A DNA stretch of 64,000 nucleotides from contig CALSMN010000005.1 in the NCBI GenBank assembly GCA_943787465.1, positions 1 to 64,000 of the forward strand. The letters run 5' to 3'. Under the pieces are notes generated by a model, which had not been told where the DNA came from, did no database searches, and worked only from the letters and a program-made list of their open reading frames with translations. Shown here piece by piece: positions 53,168 through 62,727 of the stretch. Every line of letters begins with the position of its first letter. Position 1 is the stretch's first letter. The translations under genes were made by a program, and so were the position numbers. This DNA is from an uncultured Bacteroidia bacterium. Lineage in GTDB: Bacteria; Bacteroidota; Bacteroidia; NS11-12g; UBA9320.

Positions 53168-54175
53168 CTACGAAAGCATCAAATCAATCGATTTTTTAAC
53201 CTCTTGCACGGAAATAGAATAGATAGTACTATTAATTACCGTTTGTTTGTGATGTCTACGGGCTAAAAAATAATGATGAACAATAGATTTTTCATTTATT
53301 GGATAAAATACACCTTTTACGCCTGGACCAAAAAGTCCAATATTTGGCGTATTCTGGGCAGCAGCTATGTGTAAAGGGCCACTTTCATTTCCAATAAAAA
53401 GTGTAGCTCCAGAACATAATGCAGCAAATTCTAATAGATTAAATTTTCCTACGATATTGAGGTTGTTTTTGTTTTTTACTGCGGATAAACAAGTTTTATT
53501 TAGAGAATTATCTTCTGGACCGCCTACCAAAATACAATGTATAGAATAATTTGTATTTATATATGCAATAATTTCCCGAAATCGGTCAATAGGCCATCTT
53601 CTTGCTTCATCCCTGGCGCCCAAATGTAATAGGACAAATTTGTTTAATCCTTGTTGTTTAATGAATGCTTTTACTTTGGTCTCTTCTTTTTTTGAAAAAA
53701 CTATTGAATTGGATAAACTAATGGGTTTGTCAACAATTGAGTCGATAATTTGAATGTTGGTCAATATTTCATTTTTCTGTCCACCAAAAAATTTATTTTT
53801 CAATCGAACGGTTCCCCGGTCTAAAAAAATTTGTGGTCTATACCTTAGAGCATATTTTAAAGTTTCCCAATTTCCTCTGAGTTCTATAATTAAATCATAG
53901 GGATGATCAAATTCTAATTGATGATGTTCAGTTATGCAGTTTATATAGTCTAAGTGTTCAAAAAAAACAGTATTAAATGGTTTACAAAACAACGTCATGC
54001 GAGCCGATGGATATTGATTATGTATGGTATAAAAAACAGGTAAAGCCGTTATTATATCTCCAATTTCGTCAAGTTTTACTATTAAAATATCATGAATATC
54101 AGGATTTTTACGACCCCTTAATCGAATATATGTGCTAACAAGATAGGATAAAAAATAGAGTATTTTTTCGTTCAA
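53168..54175 (-). CDS. Glycosyltransferase family 9 (heptosyltransferase-like)
   Basis: A 335-residue GT9 protein: DILIVKLDEIGDIITALPVF at the N-terminus, LLHLGARDEARRWPIDRF in the middle, CILVGGPEDNSLNKTCLSA and the donor-site block LFIGNESGPLHIAAAQNTPNIGLFGPG. Probably an LPS-core or related glycan enzyme. It follows the cyclase gene with a one-base gap in the same operon. It is distinct from the GT9 at 18-19 kb, which has a different C-terminal Cys cluster. Confidence 0.9.
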   Translation of the reverse strand: MNEKILYFLSYLVSTYIRLRGRKNPDIHDILIVKLDEIGDIITALPVFYTIHNQYPSARMTLFCKPFNTVFFEHLDYINCITEHHQLEFDHPYDLIIELRGNWETLKYALRYRPQIFLDRGTVRLKNKFFGGQKNEILTNIQIIDSIVDKPISLSNSIVFSKKEETKVKAFIKQQGLNKFVLLHLGARDEARRWPIDRFREIIAYINTNYSIHCILVGGPEDNSLNKTCLSAVKNKNNLNIVGKFNLLEFAALCSGATLFIGNESGPLHIAAAQNTPNIGLFGPGVKGVFYPINEKSIVHHYFLARRHHKQTVINSTIYSISVQEVKKSIDLMLS

Positions 54176-54176
54176 C

Positions 54177-54923
54177 TTAATTGGTAATTAATGGGTATAG
54201 AATAGGCTTACTCGGTGCAGCATCTGAGACAAAGTTTGCAATATTTAGCTTTAAAAGATAATCACCATCTAGAGTATCGTTAGGTATATACGCAAATTCA
54301 GTTATGCTACACTGCTTTCTTGGTTGGTCTGGGTAATTCCAAAAAATATGATGAGCAGCTAATTTTCCGCCATCCCATTCAGGATCTACAGATGGTAAAT
54401 CAATAATCAGATGTTCAATTCCTGCTTCGACAATAGACTTCATGTCATCGGCAGAAATAAAAGGTGTAGCTTGATTTGAATAATCCTTTATCTTTTTCAA
54501 ATCATTATTTGGCAAACTCCTAATTATCAATGATTTGTAATTTTTTAATGAGAGGATATCTAGGTTGTTGAAGTCGAGTATCAAATGATTATTTACTTGT
54601 ATGGTAGGTGCAGTAACTAATTTAGCGAAATAAAAATTATCAACTATATGATCATTTACAAAATGAGTATCTAAGCTGATATGACCGAAACACTCCGTAT
54701 GCGTTCCATTTCCATGTGGGGTAAAGGTGATAGTTTCAAGGTTACATGATCCACCTTTGTTTTTATTTCCAATAAACCCATCATTTTCATAGGTATGATA
54801 TCTAGCATTATGTATCCCAAAACCTTTGACACCATTGATTCTTTGAATAGGAATGCCAATGGTGATTCCTTGATTTAAATTTATTTTATAGTCTGTATTT
54901 TGATGTTTTAATGATACAATCAC
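54177..54923 (-). CDS. Cyclase family protein (kynurenine formamidase-like)
   Basis: A 248-residue metal-dependent cyclase/formamidase-fold protein. The metal motif is HGNGTHTECFGHI, corresponding to HxGTHxDxPxH of the family with Asp and Pro replaced (TECFGH). LIDLPSVDPEWDGGKLAAHHIFW supplies the second conserved block. The substrate is not known; the Bacteroidota members have not been assigned. GTG start, with a -7 box 4 nt before it. Confidence 0.82.
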   Translation of the reverse strand: MIVSLKHQNTDYKINLNQGITIGIPIQRINGVKGFGIHNARYHTYENDGFIGNKNKGGSCNLETITFTPHGNGTHTECFGHISLDTHFVNDHIVDNFYFAKLVTAPTIQVNNHLILDFNNLDILSLKNYKSLIIRSLPNNDLKKIKDYSNQATPFISADDMKSIVEAGIEHLIIDLPSVDPEWDGGKLAAHHIFWNYPDQPRKQCSITEFAYIPNDTLDGDYLLKLNIANFVSDAAPSKPILYPLITN

Positions 54924-54927
54924 ATAG

Positions 54928-54935
54928 CAAAAATA
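54928..54935 (-). promoter_or_regulatory. -7 box directly before the cyclase gene
   Basis: Minus strand TATTTTTG, full -7 match, then CTAT and the GTG start codon. This spacing implies a leaderless mRNA. No -33 TTG seen. Confidence 0.5.
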
Positions 54936-55004
54936 CTTTTTTGTCTGATTTTTGGTTTTGATATAATAACTTCGAGTATCCTATTGAACACGAATACATA
55001 TCAA

Positions 55005-56153
55005 ATGAAGCGAGTTTTAAAAATTCTACTTCTAACATTTGCCTTTCTTATTGGGTTTTATTCCCTTTGGTATACCAATCGATTAGTAGAGAGGCTGGAG
55101 CTTCGTGAACGTGATAAAATTGCCACTTGGGCAGATGCTACAAGACTCATAGCTTCACCTGATTATGATGGAGATGTAAATTTCTTGTTCAAAATTATTG
55201 AAGATAATACTACTATTCCTGTCATCTTAACTGATAACACTGGTGCTATTAGAGGGTCTCGTAATTTAGATTCTAGCAATTATCGGGGTAAGAATTTTCT
55301 AAAAGAAAAACTCAAATCAATGGAGCTTGAAAATGAACCCATTGAAATTGAGTATATGGCTGGGGAAACAATCAAGATTTATCATGAAAATTCAGAATTA
55401 TTAAATCAATTAAAGATATATCCATATTTTCAGTTGGGAATAATAGCCATTTTTTTAGGTATAAGTTATTTTACATTTAGTTATACTAGGAGAAGTGAAC
55501 AAAACAAAGTTTGGGCAGGAATGAGTAAAGAGACAGCCCACCAGTTGGGAACACCTATTTCATCTCTTATTGGTTGGGTTGATTACCTTAGGGATAATAA
55601 TTATGATGTACCCGATCATGTCTTAGATGAAATTAATCATGATTTAAATCGATTGAATTTAATTACAGAAAGATTTTCAAAAATTGGTTCAGAGCCTGTA
55701 TTGATGACCTATGGATTATTTGAAGTATTAAATGAAAGTGTTTCCTATATCAACTCACGGACATCAGACAAGGTAAGTATAACCATTGAAAATCCAGAAA
55801 AGGTAAACACCATTTTTGTTTCTGTCAATAAACCACTCTTTGCTTGGGTGATTGAAAACCTGTGTAAAAATGCCATAGATGCGATGGATGGAGAAGGCCG
55901 TATTACATTTATTGTCCACGATAACGATTCCAATTTTATATTTATTGATATACATGATACTGGTAAGGGTATTCCCGTAAATAAACAAAAAACTATTTTC
56001 AAACCTGGTTATACCACCAAAAAAAGAGGATGGGGATTAGGGTTATCATTAGTGAAACGAATTATTGAAAATTATCATCAAGGAAAGATTTATGTTAAAT
56101 CCTCTAGTAATGGTAAAGGAACTCTCTTTAGAATTGAACTTCTAAAAATTTAA
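55005..56153 (+). CDS. Membrane sensor histidine kinase
   Basis: Starts at ATG 55005 (MKRVLKILLLTFAFLIGFYSLWY); the track's TTG would add seven residues. About 382 residues: TM1 (about 5-25), periplasmic sensor (about 26-145), TM2 (about 147-165), then H-box SKETAHQLGTPISSLIGW with the phospho-His, N-box NLCKNAIDAM, G1 DTGKGIP, and G2 GWGLGLSLVKRI. No HAMP domain is apparent. No response regulator is adjacent, so it is an orphan kinase in this window. Confidence 0.93.
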   Translation: MKRVLKILLLTFAFLIGFYSLWYTNRLVERLELRERDKIATWADATRLIASPDYDGDVNFLFKIIEDNTTIPVILTDNTGAIRGSRNLDSSNYRGKNFLKEKLKSMELENEPIEIEYMAGETIKIYHENSELLNQLKIYPYFQLGIIAIFLGISYFTFSYTRRSEQNKVWAGMSKETAHQLGTPISSLIGWVDYLRDNNYDVPDHVLDEINHDLNRLNLITERFSKIGSEPVLMTYGLFEVLNESVSYINSRTSDKVSITIENPEKVNTIFVSVNKPLFAWVIENLCKNAIDAMDGEGRITFIVHDNDSNFIFIDIHDTGKGIPVNKQKTIFKPGYTTKKRGWGLGLSLVKRIIENYHQGKIYVKSSSNGKGTLFRIELLKI

Positions 56154-56234
56154 AATTTATAGCTTTATAAACAATGCTTATTTTTAGTCTTTTAAATACA
56201 ACGTATTATTGTACCATAAAAAAGTAAATATATT

Positions 56235-56555
56235 ATGGCATTAGAATTTTCAGATTCAAATTTTGAACAAGAGGTTTTGAATAGTGACACTCCTGTATTA
56301 GTTGATTTTTGGGCAGAATGGTGTGGACCATGTCGCATGATTGGACCTATAGTCGAAGAAATAGCAAACGAGTACACAGGTAAAGCTAAAATTGGTAAAA
56401 TGAATATTGATTTAAACCCAGCAACACCTATGAAATATGGTGTTAGATCTATTCCGACACTTTTGGTATTTAAAAACGGTGAAGTCGTAGATAAAATTGT
56501 TGGGGCTGTTCCAAAGACCTCCATTACAAGTAAAATTGATAACCAATTAGCATAA
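56235..56555 (+). CDS. trxA: Thioredoxin
   Basis: A 106-residue thioredoxin with active site WAEWCGPCRMIGP (about residue 29) and cis-Pro loop RSIPTLLVFKNGE. It keeps cytosolic protein thiols reduced. Monocistronic: its own terminator follows 25 bp after the stop. Confidence 0.97.
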   Translation: MALEFSDSNFEQEVLNSDTPVLVDFWAEWCGPCRMIGPIVEEIANEYTGKAKIGKMNIDLNPATPMKYGVRSIPTLLVFKNGEVVDKIVGAVPKTSITSKIDNQLA

Positions 56556-56580
56556 ATCAACCTATAATTAACTAATATTG

Positions 56581-56617
56581 AGCGATATGTTTAAAAACTA
56601 GACATATCGCTTTTTTT
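56581..56617 (+). terminator. Terminator of trxA
   Basis: Perfect 10-bp stem AGCGATATGT / ACATATCGCT with an 11-nt loop and seven T. The T run ends exactly at the ATG of the next gene. Confidence 0.9.
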
Positions 56618-57526
56618 ATGCAAATTCGTCCAGAAGATATTATACAGACAGGCAGCCTTAATTTACTTGCTAAAAAGGCAGTGGAGGGGTATATAACAGG
56701 TTTTCATAAAAGTCCATTTCAAGGGTATTCGGTAGAATTCGCTGAACATAGGCAATATAATTCTGGAGAAAGCACTAAAAATATTGATTGGAAACTTTTT
56801 GCACGTTCGGATAAGCTATATAATAAACAATACGATGAAGAAACAAATTTACGCTGCCATTTTTTGATCGATGCATCACCTAGTATGCAATTAAAATATG
56901 AAGGTTTGTTAACCAAACTTCAATATGCCATATCGATGACTGCTTCATTTTTAGAATTATTAAAAAAACAACGTGATGCTTCCTCTTTATGTTTTTTTGA
57001 TAATGAAATACTAGAATTTACAAAGGTATCTTCTTCTACAAGACACTATAAAGAAATCATGTCTAAAATGGAGCATTTTCTTAACTTCAAATCTCAAAAA
57101 ACAGATACTGATATTAGTGCTACAATTCATCAGATAGCTAATCAAGTTCACAGAAGAGGATTAGTTGTTCTTTTTACAGATTTTTTTGATAAAGACCAAT
57201 CCCTTACCCATTTTTTTGATTCAATTAGACATTTAAAATACCATAAACATGAAGTTATCATCTTCCACATATTACATAAAAAAAGTGAATTTAACTTTGA
57301 CTTTGGAAACGTCCCTGTAAGATTCGAAGATCCAGAAACTGGAGAATCAATAAAATTATTACCGCATGAGATCAAAGTTAAATATCAAGAATCTATGAAT
57401 GATTTTCAATCCGATTTGATTGGAGAATTACATCAACATAAAATTGAATATGTTCCTGTTGACATTTCAGGGTCATTAAATCAATCAATTGTTCCTTTTC
57501 TCGTTAAACGAAAAAAAATGCGTTGA
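56618..57526 (+). CDS. DUF58 (von Willebrand A-like) protein
   Basis: A 302-residue DUF58 protein: GYSVEFAEHRQYNSGESTKNIDWKLFARSDKLYNKQYDEE is the domain hallmark, and HFLIDASPSMQLK is a MIDAS-like DxSxS metal site (about residue 88). In many bacteria DUF58 genes lie beside a MoxR ATPase; none is present here. Its ATG directly follows the trxA terminator T run, so there is no room for a normal leader, and promoter usage is unclear. Confidence 0.9.
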   Translation: MQIRPEDIIQTGSLNLLAKKAVEGYITGFHKSPFQGYSVEFAEHRQYNSGESTKNIDWKLFARSDKLYNKQYDEETNLRCHFLIDASPSMQLKYEGLLTKLQYAISMTASFLELLKKQRDASSLCFFDNEILEFTKVSSSTRHYKEIMSKMEHFLNFKSQKTDTDISATIHQIANQVHRRGLVVLFTDFFDKDQSLTHFFDSIRHLKYHKHEVIIFHILHKKSEFNFDFGNVPVRFEDPETGESIKLLPHEIKVKYQESMNDFQSDLIGELHQHKIEYVPVDISGSLNQSIVPFLVKRKKMR

Positions 57527-57560
57527 TCTAGAATTGTATTTAGAATGTCAAATTTTGATA

Positions 57561-57590
57561 AAAAAAAACCTGGACAAAGCCAGGTTTTTT
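57561..57590. terminator. Bidirectional intrinsic terminator
   Basis: Stem AAAACCTGG / CCAGGTTTT with a 6-nt loop, A run before and T run after. It can end the DUF58 transcript on + and the tRNA-Ser transcript on -. Confidence 0.88.
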
Positions 57591-57595
57591 ATAGT

Positions 57596-57681
<86 letters not shown>

Positions 57682-57802
57682 ATGGTTTTAGTCCGAATTG
57701 CTTTTACAAGGCTGCAAAAATAATCCATTCGTTATTTTATCAAACAAAAAGTATAATGATTCATGAATTTTATTTAACGTAAATCAATTTTCATTTGTAC
57801 TA

Positions 57803-58717
57803 CTACTTAGCTCGATCAATACTACGATTGAGCTCAAATCCTATCAGTACAACAAAACTATTAACATAAATTAATATCATGAGGACTAGCAATGTTCCTA
57901 CAGAGCCATATAATTTGTTGTACGAATTGAAATTTTCAACATAAAGTCGAAATCCATAGGTAGATACTATACTTAAAATGGTAGCCAAAGTGCTGCCCGC
58001 GGAAAAGAATCGCCATTTTGCTCCTTTATTTGAACCAATATAATACACAGAACTATAAATCAAATAGGTTAAAAACAAAGTGAGGCTGTACTCGATAAAT
58101 TTTAGGTAAATATCAAATGAATTTTCATCAATAGTAATTCTATTACCAAGAGCACTAAAACTATAATTAAAAGATAGGGACAATGCTATAGTCATGATTA
58201 ATAGAGATAGCACTGTGATCAAAAGTAAAATACTTTTTAGCCTGATATCCAACCAGTTACGTTGCATTTTTGAATCAACATTGACATCAAATGCAGCAAG
58301 TAGGCTAGCAAAACCATTACTAGCAAAATATACAGCAGCAATAAATCCAAAAGAAAGTAAGCCTGCATTTTGATTTAATAATATATCTTGAATGGTATCT
58401 TGAATAAAATGATATGCATCAATAGGCAACAAGCGTTTTATAAAACTCGATATTAAAGTGTCTAAATGATCAATCGGAATGTAAGGAATTAGGGTAAATA
58501 AGAATATTATTAAAGGGAAAATGGCAATAAAAAAATTAAAAGCTAATGATGAAGCCCTTAAATTTAAATCTTCTTTAAAAAGCCCATTGAAAAAAAATTT
58601 AGTAACATGATAAATACTTTTCCCTTTAAAACCAGGTAAACTTACAAATTCTAATCTTTTATCAAGAAAATTATCTAGACGCTTAAAAAATAATGTTATT
58701 TTTAATTTAAGTTTCAC
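57803..58717 (-). CDS. YihY/BrkB family membrane protein
   Basis: About 305 residues with six hydrophobic segments. The motif NLRASSLAFNFFIAIFPLIIFLF and FASNGFASLLAAFD are characteristic of the YihY family, once called ribonuclease BN by mistake; its role is not settled. The start is uncertain: a GTG at 58717 (VKLKLKITLF) is preferred, because the ATG at 58762 would run through the promoter region shared with the divergent serC gene. Confidence 0.85.
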   Translation of the reverse strand: MKLKLKITLFFKRLDNFLDKRLEFVSLPGFKGKSIYHVTKFFFNGLFKEDLNLRASSLAFNFFIAIFPLIIFLFTLIPYIPIDHLDTLISSFIKRLLPIDAYHFIQDTIQDILLNQNAGLLSFGFIAAVYFASNGFASLLAAFDVNVDSKMQRNWLDIRLKSILLLITVLSLLIMTIALSLSFNYSFSALGNRITIDENSFDIYLKFIEYSLTLFLTYLIYSSVYYIGSNKGAKWRFFSAGSTLATILSIVSTYGFRLYVENFNSYNKLYGSVGTLLVLMILIYVNSFVVLIGFELNRSIDRAK

Positions 58718-58748
58718 TAATGATAGACTGCAAATAACAAGAAATAAA

Positions 58749-58756
58749 TAGTTTTG
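58749..58756 (+). promoter_or_regulatory. -7 box for the serC operon
   Basis: TAGTTTTG, a full -7 match, ending 16 nt before the serC ATG. No clear -33 TTG. Confidence 0.5.
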
Positions 58757-58772
58757 CCCCAATTATATTTTT

Positions 58773-59828
58773 ATGAAACAAATTCACAATTTTTCTGCTG
58801 GACCAGCAATTTTACCCAAAGAAGTTATTGATAACTGTGTATCAGCCTTACAAAATTTTTCAGGAACTCATCTATCTCTGATTGAGGTATCCCATAGAGG
58901 TAAGGAGTTTGTTGCTGTGATGGATGAAGCACAAAGTTTGGTTAAAAAAATCATGAACATCGGTGATGATTATGAGGTATTATACCTACAAGGTGGAGCA
59001 AGCACTCAGTTTCTAATGGTTGCTATGAATCTACTTGAGAATAGAGCAGCATATTGCAATACGGGTACCTGGGCTTCAAACGCAATAAAAGAAGCCAGGC
59101 ATTTTGGTTCCGTAGACGTATTAGGTAGTTCAGAAGAAAAAAATTTTAATTATATCCCTAAAAACTATACCATAGGAAATGACTATGATTATTTTCATTG
59201 TACCTCAAATAATACCATTTTTGGAACGCAGATGCATACCTTCCCTGAATGCCCTGTTCCATTGATTTGTGATATGAGTTCAGATATATTTAGTAGAAAA
59301 ATAAATTTTAGTGCTTTTGACTTAATTTATGCAGGTGCTCAAAAAAATATGGGACCAGCAGGCACTACTTTGGTCGTTATTAAAAAAAATATATTAAATA
59401 AAGTTAACCGTTATATTCCAACAATGCTTGATTATAATACTCATATTAAAAAGGGATCTATGTTTAATACACCTTCTGTATTTGCCGTTTTTGGATGCCT
59501 TCAAACGTTAAAATGGATTGATCATCAGGGACTGGGAAATATAGAAATGTACAATTCTAAAAAAGCAGACTTGCTTTACTCTGAAATAGATAGAAATGAA
59601 CTTTTTGAGGGTACTACTGCTATCGAAGATCGTTCTAAAATGAATGCTACCTTTGTTTTGAAGGATGATAAACTTAATGATTCTTTCATGCAAGCTTGTA
59701 ATGAAGCCAATATAAGTGGAATTAAAGGACACCGAAGTGTGGGTGGATTTAGAGCGAGTATGTATAATGCACTTCAACTAGAAAGTGTACAAGTTCTGGT
59801 AGATGTAATGAAAAATTTTAAATCATAA
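58773..59828 (+). CDS. serC: Phosphoserine aminotransferase
   Basis: A 351-residue PLP aminotransferase converting 3-phosphohydroxypyruvate to phosphoserine. HNFSAGPAILPKEV is the N-terminal signature; LQGGASTQF binds the substrate phosphate; DLIYAGAQKNMGPAG holds the PLP Lys (about residue 192); GHRSVGGFRASMYNA closes the site. It is first in the serC-serA-DUF1015 operon (gaps of 2 and 0 bp). Confidence 0.97.
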   Translation: MKQIHNFSAGPAILPKEVIDNCVSALQNFSGTHLSLIEVSHRGKEFVAVMDEAQSLVKKIMNIGDDYEVLYLQGGASTQFLMVAMNLLENRAAYCNTGTWASNAIKEARHFGSVDVLGSSEEKNFNYIPKNYTIGNDYDYFHCTSNNTIFGTQMHTFPECPVPLICDMSSDIFSRKINFSAFDLIYAGAQKNMGPAGTTLVVIKKNILNKVNRYIPTMLDYNTHIKKGSMFNTPSVFAVFGCLQTLKWIDHQGLGNIEMYNSKKADLLYSEIDRNELFEGTTAIEDRSKMNATFVLKDDKLNDSFMQACNEANISGIKGHRSVGGFRASMYNALQLESVQVLVDVMKNFKS

Positions 59829-59830
59829 TT

Positions 59831-60781
59831 ATGAAAATACTAATTAATGATGGGATGCACCCTAAAGGTATTGAATTACTAAAAAATGCAGGACATGAGG
59901 TGGATACTGATTTTATTCCTCAAAATATGCTAGCGACTCAACTCAATGTTTTTGATGCAATTTTAGTAAGAAGTGCAACTCAAGTCAGAAAAGAACTTAT
60001 CGATCAAAATCCAAACCTAAAGCTAATCGGTAGAGGTGGAGTGGGGCTAGATAATATTGATGTAGAATATGCGAAAGAAAAAAACATAGCCGTTTTTAAT
60101 ACCCCAGGTGCCTCAACTCGATCAGTTGCCGAATTAGCAATAGCGCACTTATTTGGAATGGTTAGATCATTACCCATGGTCAATAAAAAAATGTCAATCG
60201 ACGGGATGACTGATTTTAAAAGTTTAAAGAAAAAAGCTAGTAACGGCATTGAATTACAGGGAAAAACCTTGGGTCTGATTGGATTTGGAAGAATTGCCAA
60301 AGAAACAGCTTCGATAGCGCTTGGATGTGGTATGAAGATTATAGCATTTGACCCATTTATAGATGAAGGGGATATATCATTAAATTTACATTCAGAGTAT
60401 GCCTTTAGCCATAAAATACATATTAAAACCACATCTAAGGCCAAAGTATTGACTGATTCTGATTTTATTAGTTTGCACATTCCTGGAGGTCAAGGGTATG
60501 TTTTGGATAAAAACGAATTCAATCAAATGAAAGATGGAGTAGGCATCGTAAATTGTGCGAGAGGAGGAACAATCAGCGAAAATGCGCTTATAGAAGCTAT
60601 TCAATCTGGAAAAGTTCGCTATGTAGCTACAGATGTTTTTGAAAATGAACCTCCAACTGATGATCGATTATTACGGATGCCTCATGTTGGACTCAGTCCA
60701 CATATTGGAGCTAGTACACAAGAGGCCCAAGAAAGGGTGGGTATAGAATTAGCTCAAAGTGTTATAGACTATTTTAAATAA
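59831..60781 (+). CDS. serA: D-3-phosphoglycerate dehydrogenase (short form)
   Basis: A 316-residue NAD-dependent 2-hydroxyacid dehydrogenase. Nucleotide site LGLIGFGRIAKETA (about residue 150), catalytic Arg in VNCARGG, Glu in DVFENEPP and His in LSPHIGAS. It oxidises 3-phosphoglycerate, the first step of serine synthesis, consistent with following serC by 2 bp. It has no ACT or intervening domain, so serine feedback as in E. coli is not expected. Confidence 0.92.
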   Translation: MKILINDGMHPKGIELLKNAGHEVDTDFIPQNMLATQLNVFDAILVRSATQVRKELIDQNPNLKLIGRGGVGLDNIDVEYAKEKNIAVFNTPGASTRSVAELAIAHLFGMVRSLPMVNKKMSIDGMTDFKSLKKKASNGIELQGKTLGLIGFGRIAKETASIALGCGMKIIAFDPFIDEGDISLNLHSEYAFSHKIHIKTTSKAKVLTDSDFISLHIPGGQGYVLDKNEFNQMKDGVGIVNCARGGTISENALIEAIQSGKVRYVATDVFENEPPTDDRLLRMPHVGLSPHIGASTQEAQERVGIELAQSVIDYFK

Positions 60782-61966
60782 ATGCCAAAATTATTTCCTT
60801 TTCGGGGACTTCGTCCAGATCAGAAATATGTAGAACAAGTTTCTGCAAAATCAACTGATTTTTCAAGCAAAGAGGATTTAGTCAATGAAATCCAAAATAA
60901 TCCCTTTACTTTTCATCACTTAACCAAGGGGCATCTTAGATATTCAGGTTCGTATCAATCACCTGAAAAGTTTTTACCTTTTGCATTACAATACATTCGA
61001 AAAATGAAGGCGGATGGCATCTTATTGCAAGAACTCGAAGAGTCATTTTATGTATATGAACAAGTAGATCAAAATGGGATTTCTTATAAAGGAATAATTG
61101 CGCTATGTTCAGTAGATGATTATAATAATAATAAGATAAAAAAACACGAAGAAATTAGGCCTAGTAGATTGCATTATTTAGTTGAGCTATTCAAAACAGC
61201 TAAAGTTTTAGGAGAACCCACACTCCTTGCTTATAAAGGAAACATCGCGATAGATTCATATAAAACAAAACCCGTATTTTCATTTCAATCGCCTGATGGA
61301 AAAAAACATATTGTTTCTAAAGTGACTTTATCTGAAGAAATGGATCGACTTAATCATGAATTTGAATTAATAGATGATTTTTATATTGCGGATGGTCATC
61401 ATAGGAGTGCATCTGTATCAAAGTTCAATGAAGTATCTCATCATTATTTCAATGATAAAATGATGTGTTTTGTGATTCAAGAAGATCAATTATCAATTCT
61501 TCCTTTCCATCGTTTGGTGAATTCCATTCATCTTAATGATAAAGTTTCCATTTTGTCTAAATTATCAGAAGAGTTTGATGTTAAAAAATCGACAGAATCG
61601 ATTTACATAGTCAATAATGAAGGTACTTTTGGTATTTATTTAGATAAGGAATGGTACGAAATTAGTTTTAGGGGAGATCGAGCTGGAAGATTAGATGTTG
61701 AGATCATAGAGCAACATATTATTTACAATGTATTTGGAATTTCAAATAGTAGTACTGATTCTCAAATTGCATTTCATCCTCATACACAAGGTGAAAATGA
61801 AATGTGTAAGTTAATAGATTCAGGCATTTACACTATCGGCATTACTAACAAGCCTTGTAGTTTTGAGGAAGTTCGAAAAGTTTCAGATCAAAATAAAACA
61901 TTGCCACCAAAGTCTACTTACATTGAACCTAAACTGCGTTCAGGAATGATTATTCAAGAATTCTAG
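60782..61966 (+). CDS. DUF1015 family protein
   Basis: A 394-residue DUF1015 protein: LFPFRGLRPDQKYVEQV at the N-terminus, FYIADGHHRSASVSKF in the middle (conserved ADGHHR) and AFHPHTQGENEMC near the C-terminus. The family commonly sits in serine biosynthesis operons; some members are reported to be serine kinases (SbnI-type). It starts on the base after the serA stop, so it is certainly part of the operon. A role in serine or phosphoserine metabolism is likely. Confidence 0.9.
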   Translation: MPKLFPFRGLRPDQKYVEQVSAKSTDFSSKEDLVNEIQNNPFTFHHLTKGHLRYSGSYQSPEKFLPFALQYIRKMKADGILLQELEESFYVYEQVDQNGISYKGIIALCSVDDYNNNKIKKHEEIRPSRLHYLVELFKTAKVLGEPTLLAYKGNIAIDSYKTKPVFSFQSPDGKKHIVSKVTLSEEMDRLNHEFELIDDFYIADGHHRSASVSKFNEVSHHYFNDKMMCFVIQEDQLSILPFHRLVNSIHLNDKVSILSKLSEEFDVKKSTESIYIVNNEGTFGIYLDKEWYEISFRGDRAGRLDVEIIEQHIIYNVFGISNSSTDSQIAFHPHTQGENEMCKLIDSGIYTIGITNKPCSFEEVRKVSDQNKTLPPKSTYIEPKLRSGMIIQEF

Positions 61967-61971
61967 AAGAT

Positions 61972-62505
61972 TTACGCTAAAATAATTTTTTTTCGAGAAG
62001 CAAAGTTGTAAACCACAAATATGCCAACACTGAAAATGATTTGGCTCAATAATGATGCTCTAAAGAAGGGAATACCAGCCTCGTATGCAAGGATTAAGCC
62101 ATTAAAATTGGGTTCGTAATTTAAAGATAACCATGAACCTGCGTTTGTAATTAAAAAAAATAAAACAGCACTGGCAATACTTCCACCAAATACTTTGGTT
62201 AAAGTAATCTGTGTGCTGATTTGTTTACCTAACAGAATAATGGCAATAAACGAAATATATACAAATATGAATGTTTGTGAAAATAAATATTCAGCATAAG
62301 CAGGAGAGGAGAAGGCTAAAAGGAGATCTCCCATAAAAAGAGCCCCTAAGGGGATACTAAACGCTAAGCTGTTTTTACGAAATAATACACCACCCATTAA
62401 GGCTATGGCTCCAATTGGATTAAAATTTGGAATATTAAAAATCACACGTACTAGAATTAGCACCAACATTAATCCAGTAAGCAATAGTATATCTTGTTTT
62501 TTCAT
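61972..62505 (-). CDS. DUF6580-type membrane protein
   Basis: A 177-residue integral membrane protein with five or six TM segments and the pattern IPNFNPIGAIALMGGVLF, NAGSWLS and GIPFFRASLLSQIIFS, which matches DUF6580 (ECF-transporter S-component-like) proteins of Bacteroidota. If it is an S component, it would bind a small vitamin-like substrate; no energy-coupling module is nearby. A -7 box lies upstream. Confidence 0.75.
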   Translation of the reverse strand: MKKQDILLLTGLMLVLILVRVIFNIPNFNPIGAIALMGGVLFRKNSLAFSIPLGALFMGDLLLAFSSPAYAEYLFSQTFIFVYISFIAIILLGKQISTQITLTKVFGGSIASAVLFFLITNAGSWLSLNYEPNFNGLILAYEAGIPFFRASLLSQIIFSVGIFVVYNFASRKKIILA

Positions 62506-62523
62506 GTTTTGTTAAATGTATCA

Positions 62524-62531
62524 CAAATTTA
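62524..62531 (-). promoter_or_regulatory. -7 box for the DUF6580 gene
   Basis: Minus strand TAAATTTG, full -7 match, 18 nt before the ATG. Confidence 0.5.
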
Positions 62532-62696
62532 AAGATCTTTTCATTTTTAAAAAATATGCCATTCTGACCGAATGTTAATAATTGTTAAAAATTTACATTT
62601 AAAATACTTAAAATCAGTTGATTAACTATGAAATGAAAAGTAAATTAATAGTACATAAGTTTAAATACAACCTCAATAAATTAACAATTGTTATAT

Positions 62697-62727
62697 TAAC
62701 AAATGTAAATAATATTTACATTTGTTA
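62697..62727 (+). promoter_or_regulatory. Palindromic operator-promoter of the XRE gene
   Basis: A perfect inverted repeat with 14-bp arms, TAACAAATGTAAAT and ATTTACATTTGTTA, around an AAT centre. Each arm contains TACATTTG on one strand, a full -7 box; the + strand one ends 4 nt before the XRE ATG. A smaller palindrome TAACAATTGTTA lies at 62682-62693. It is a good candidate for an autoregulatory operator. Confidence 0.6.
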
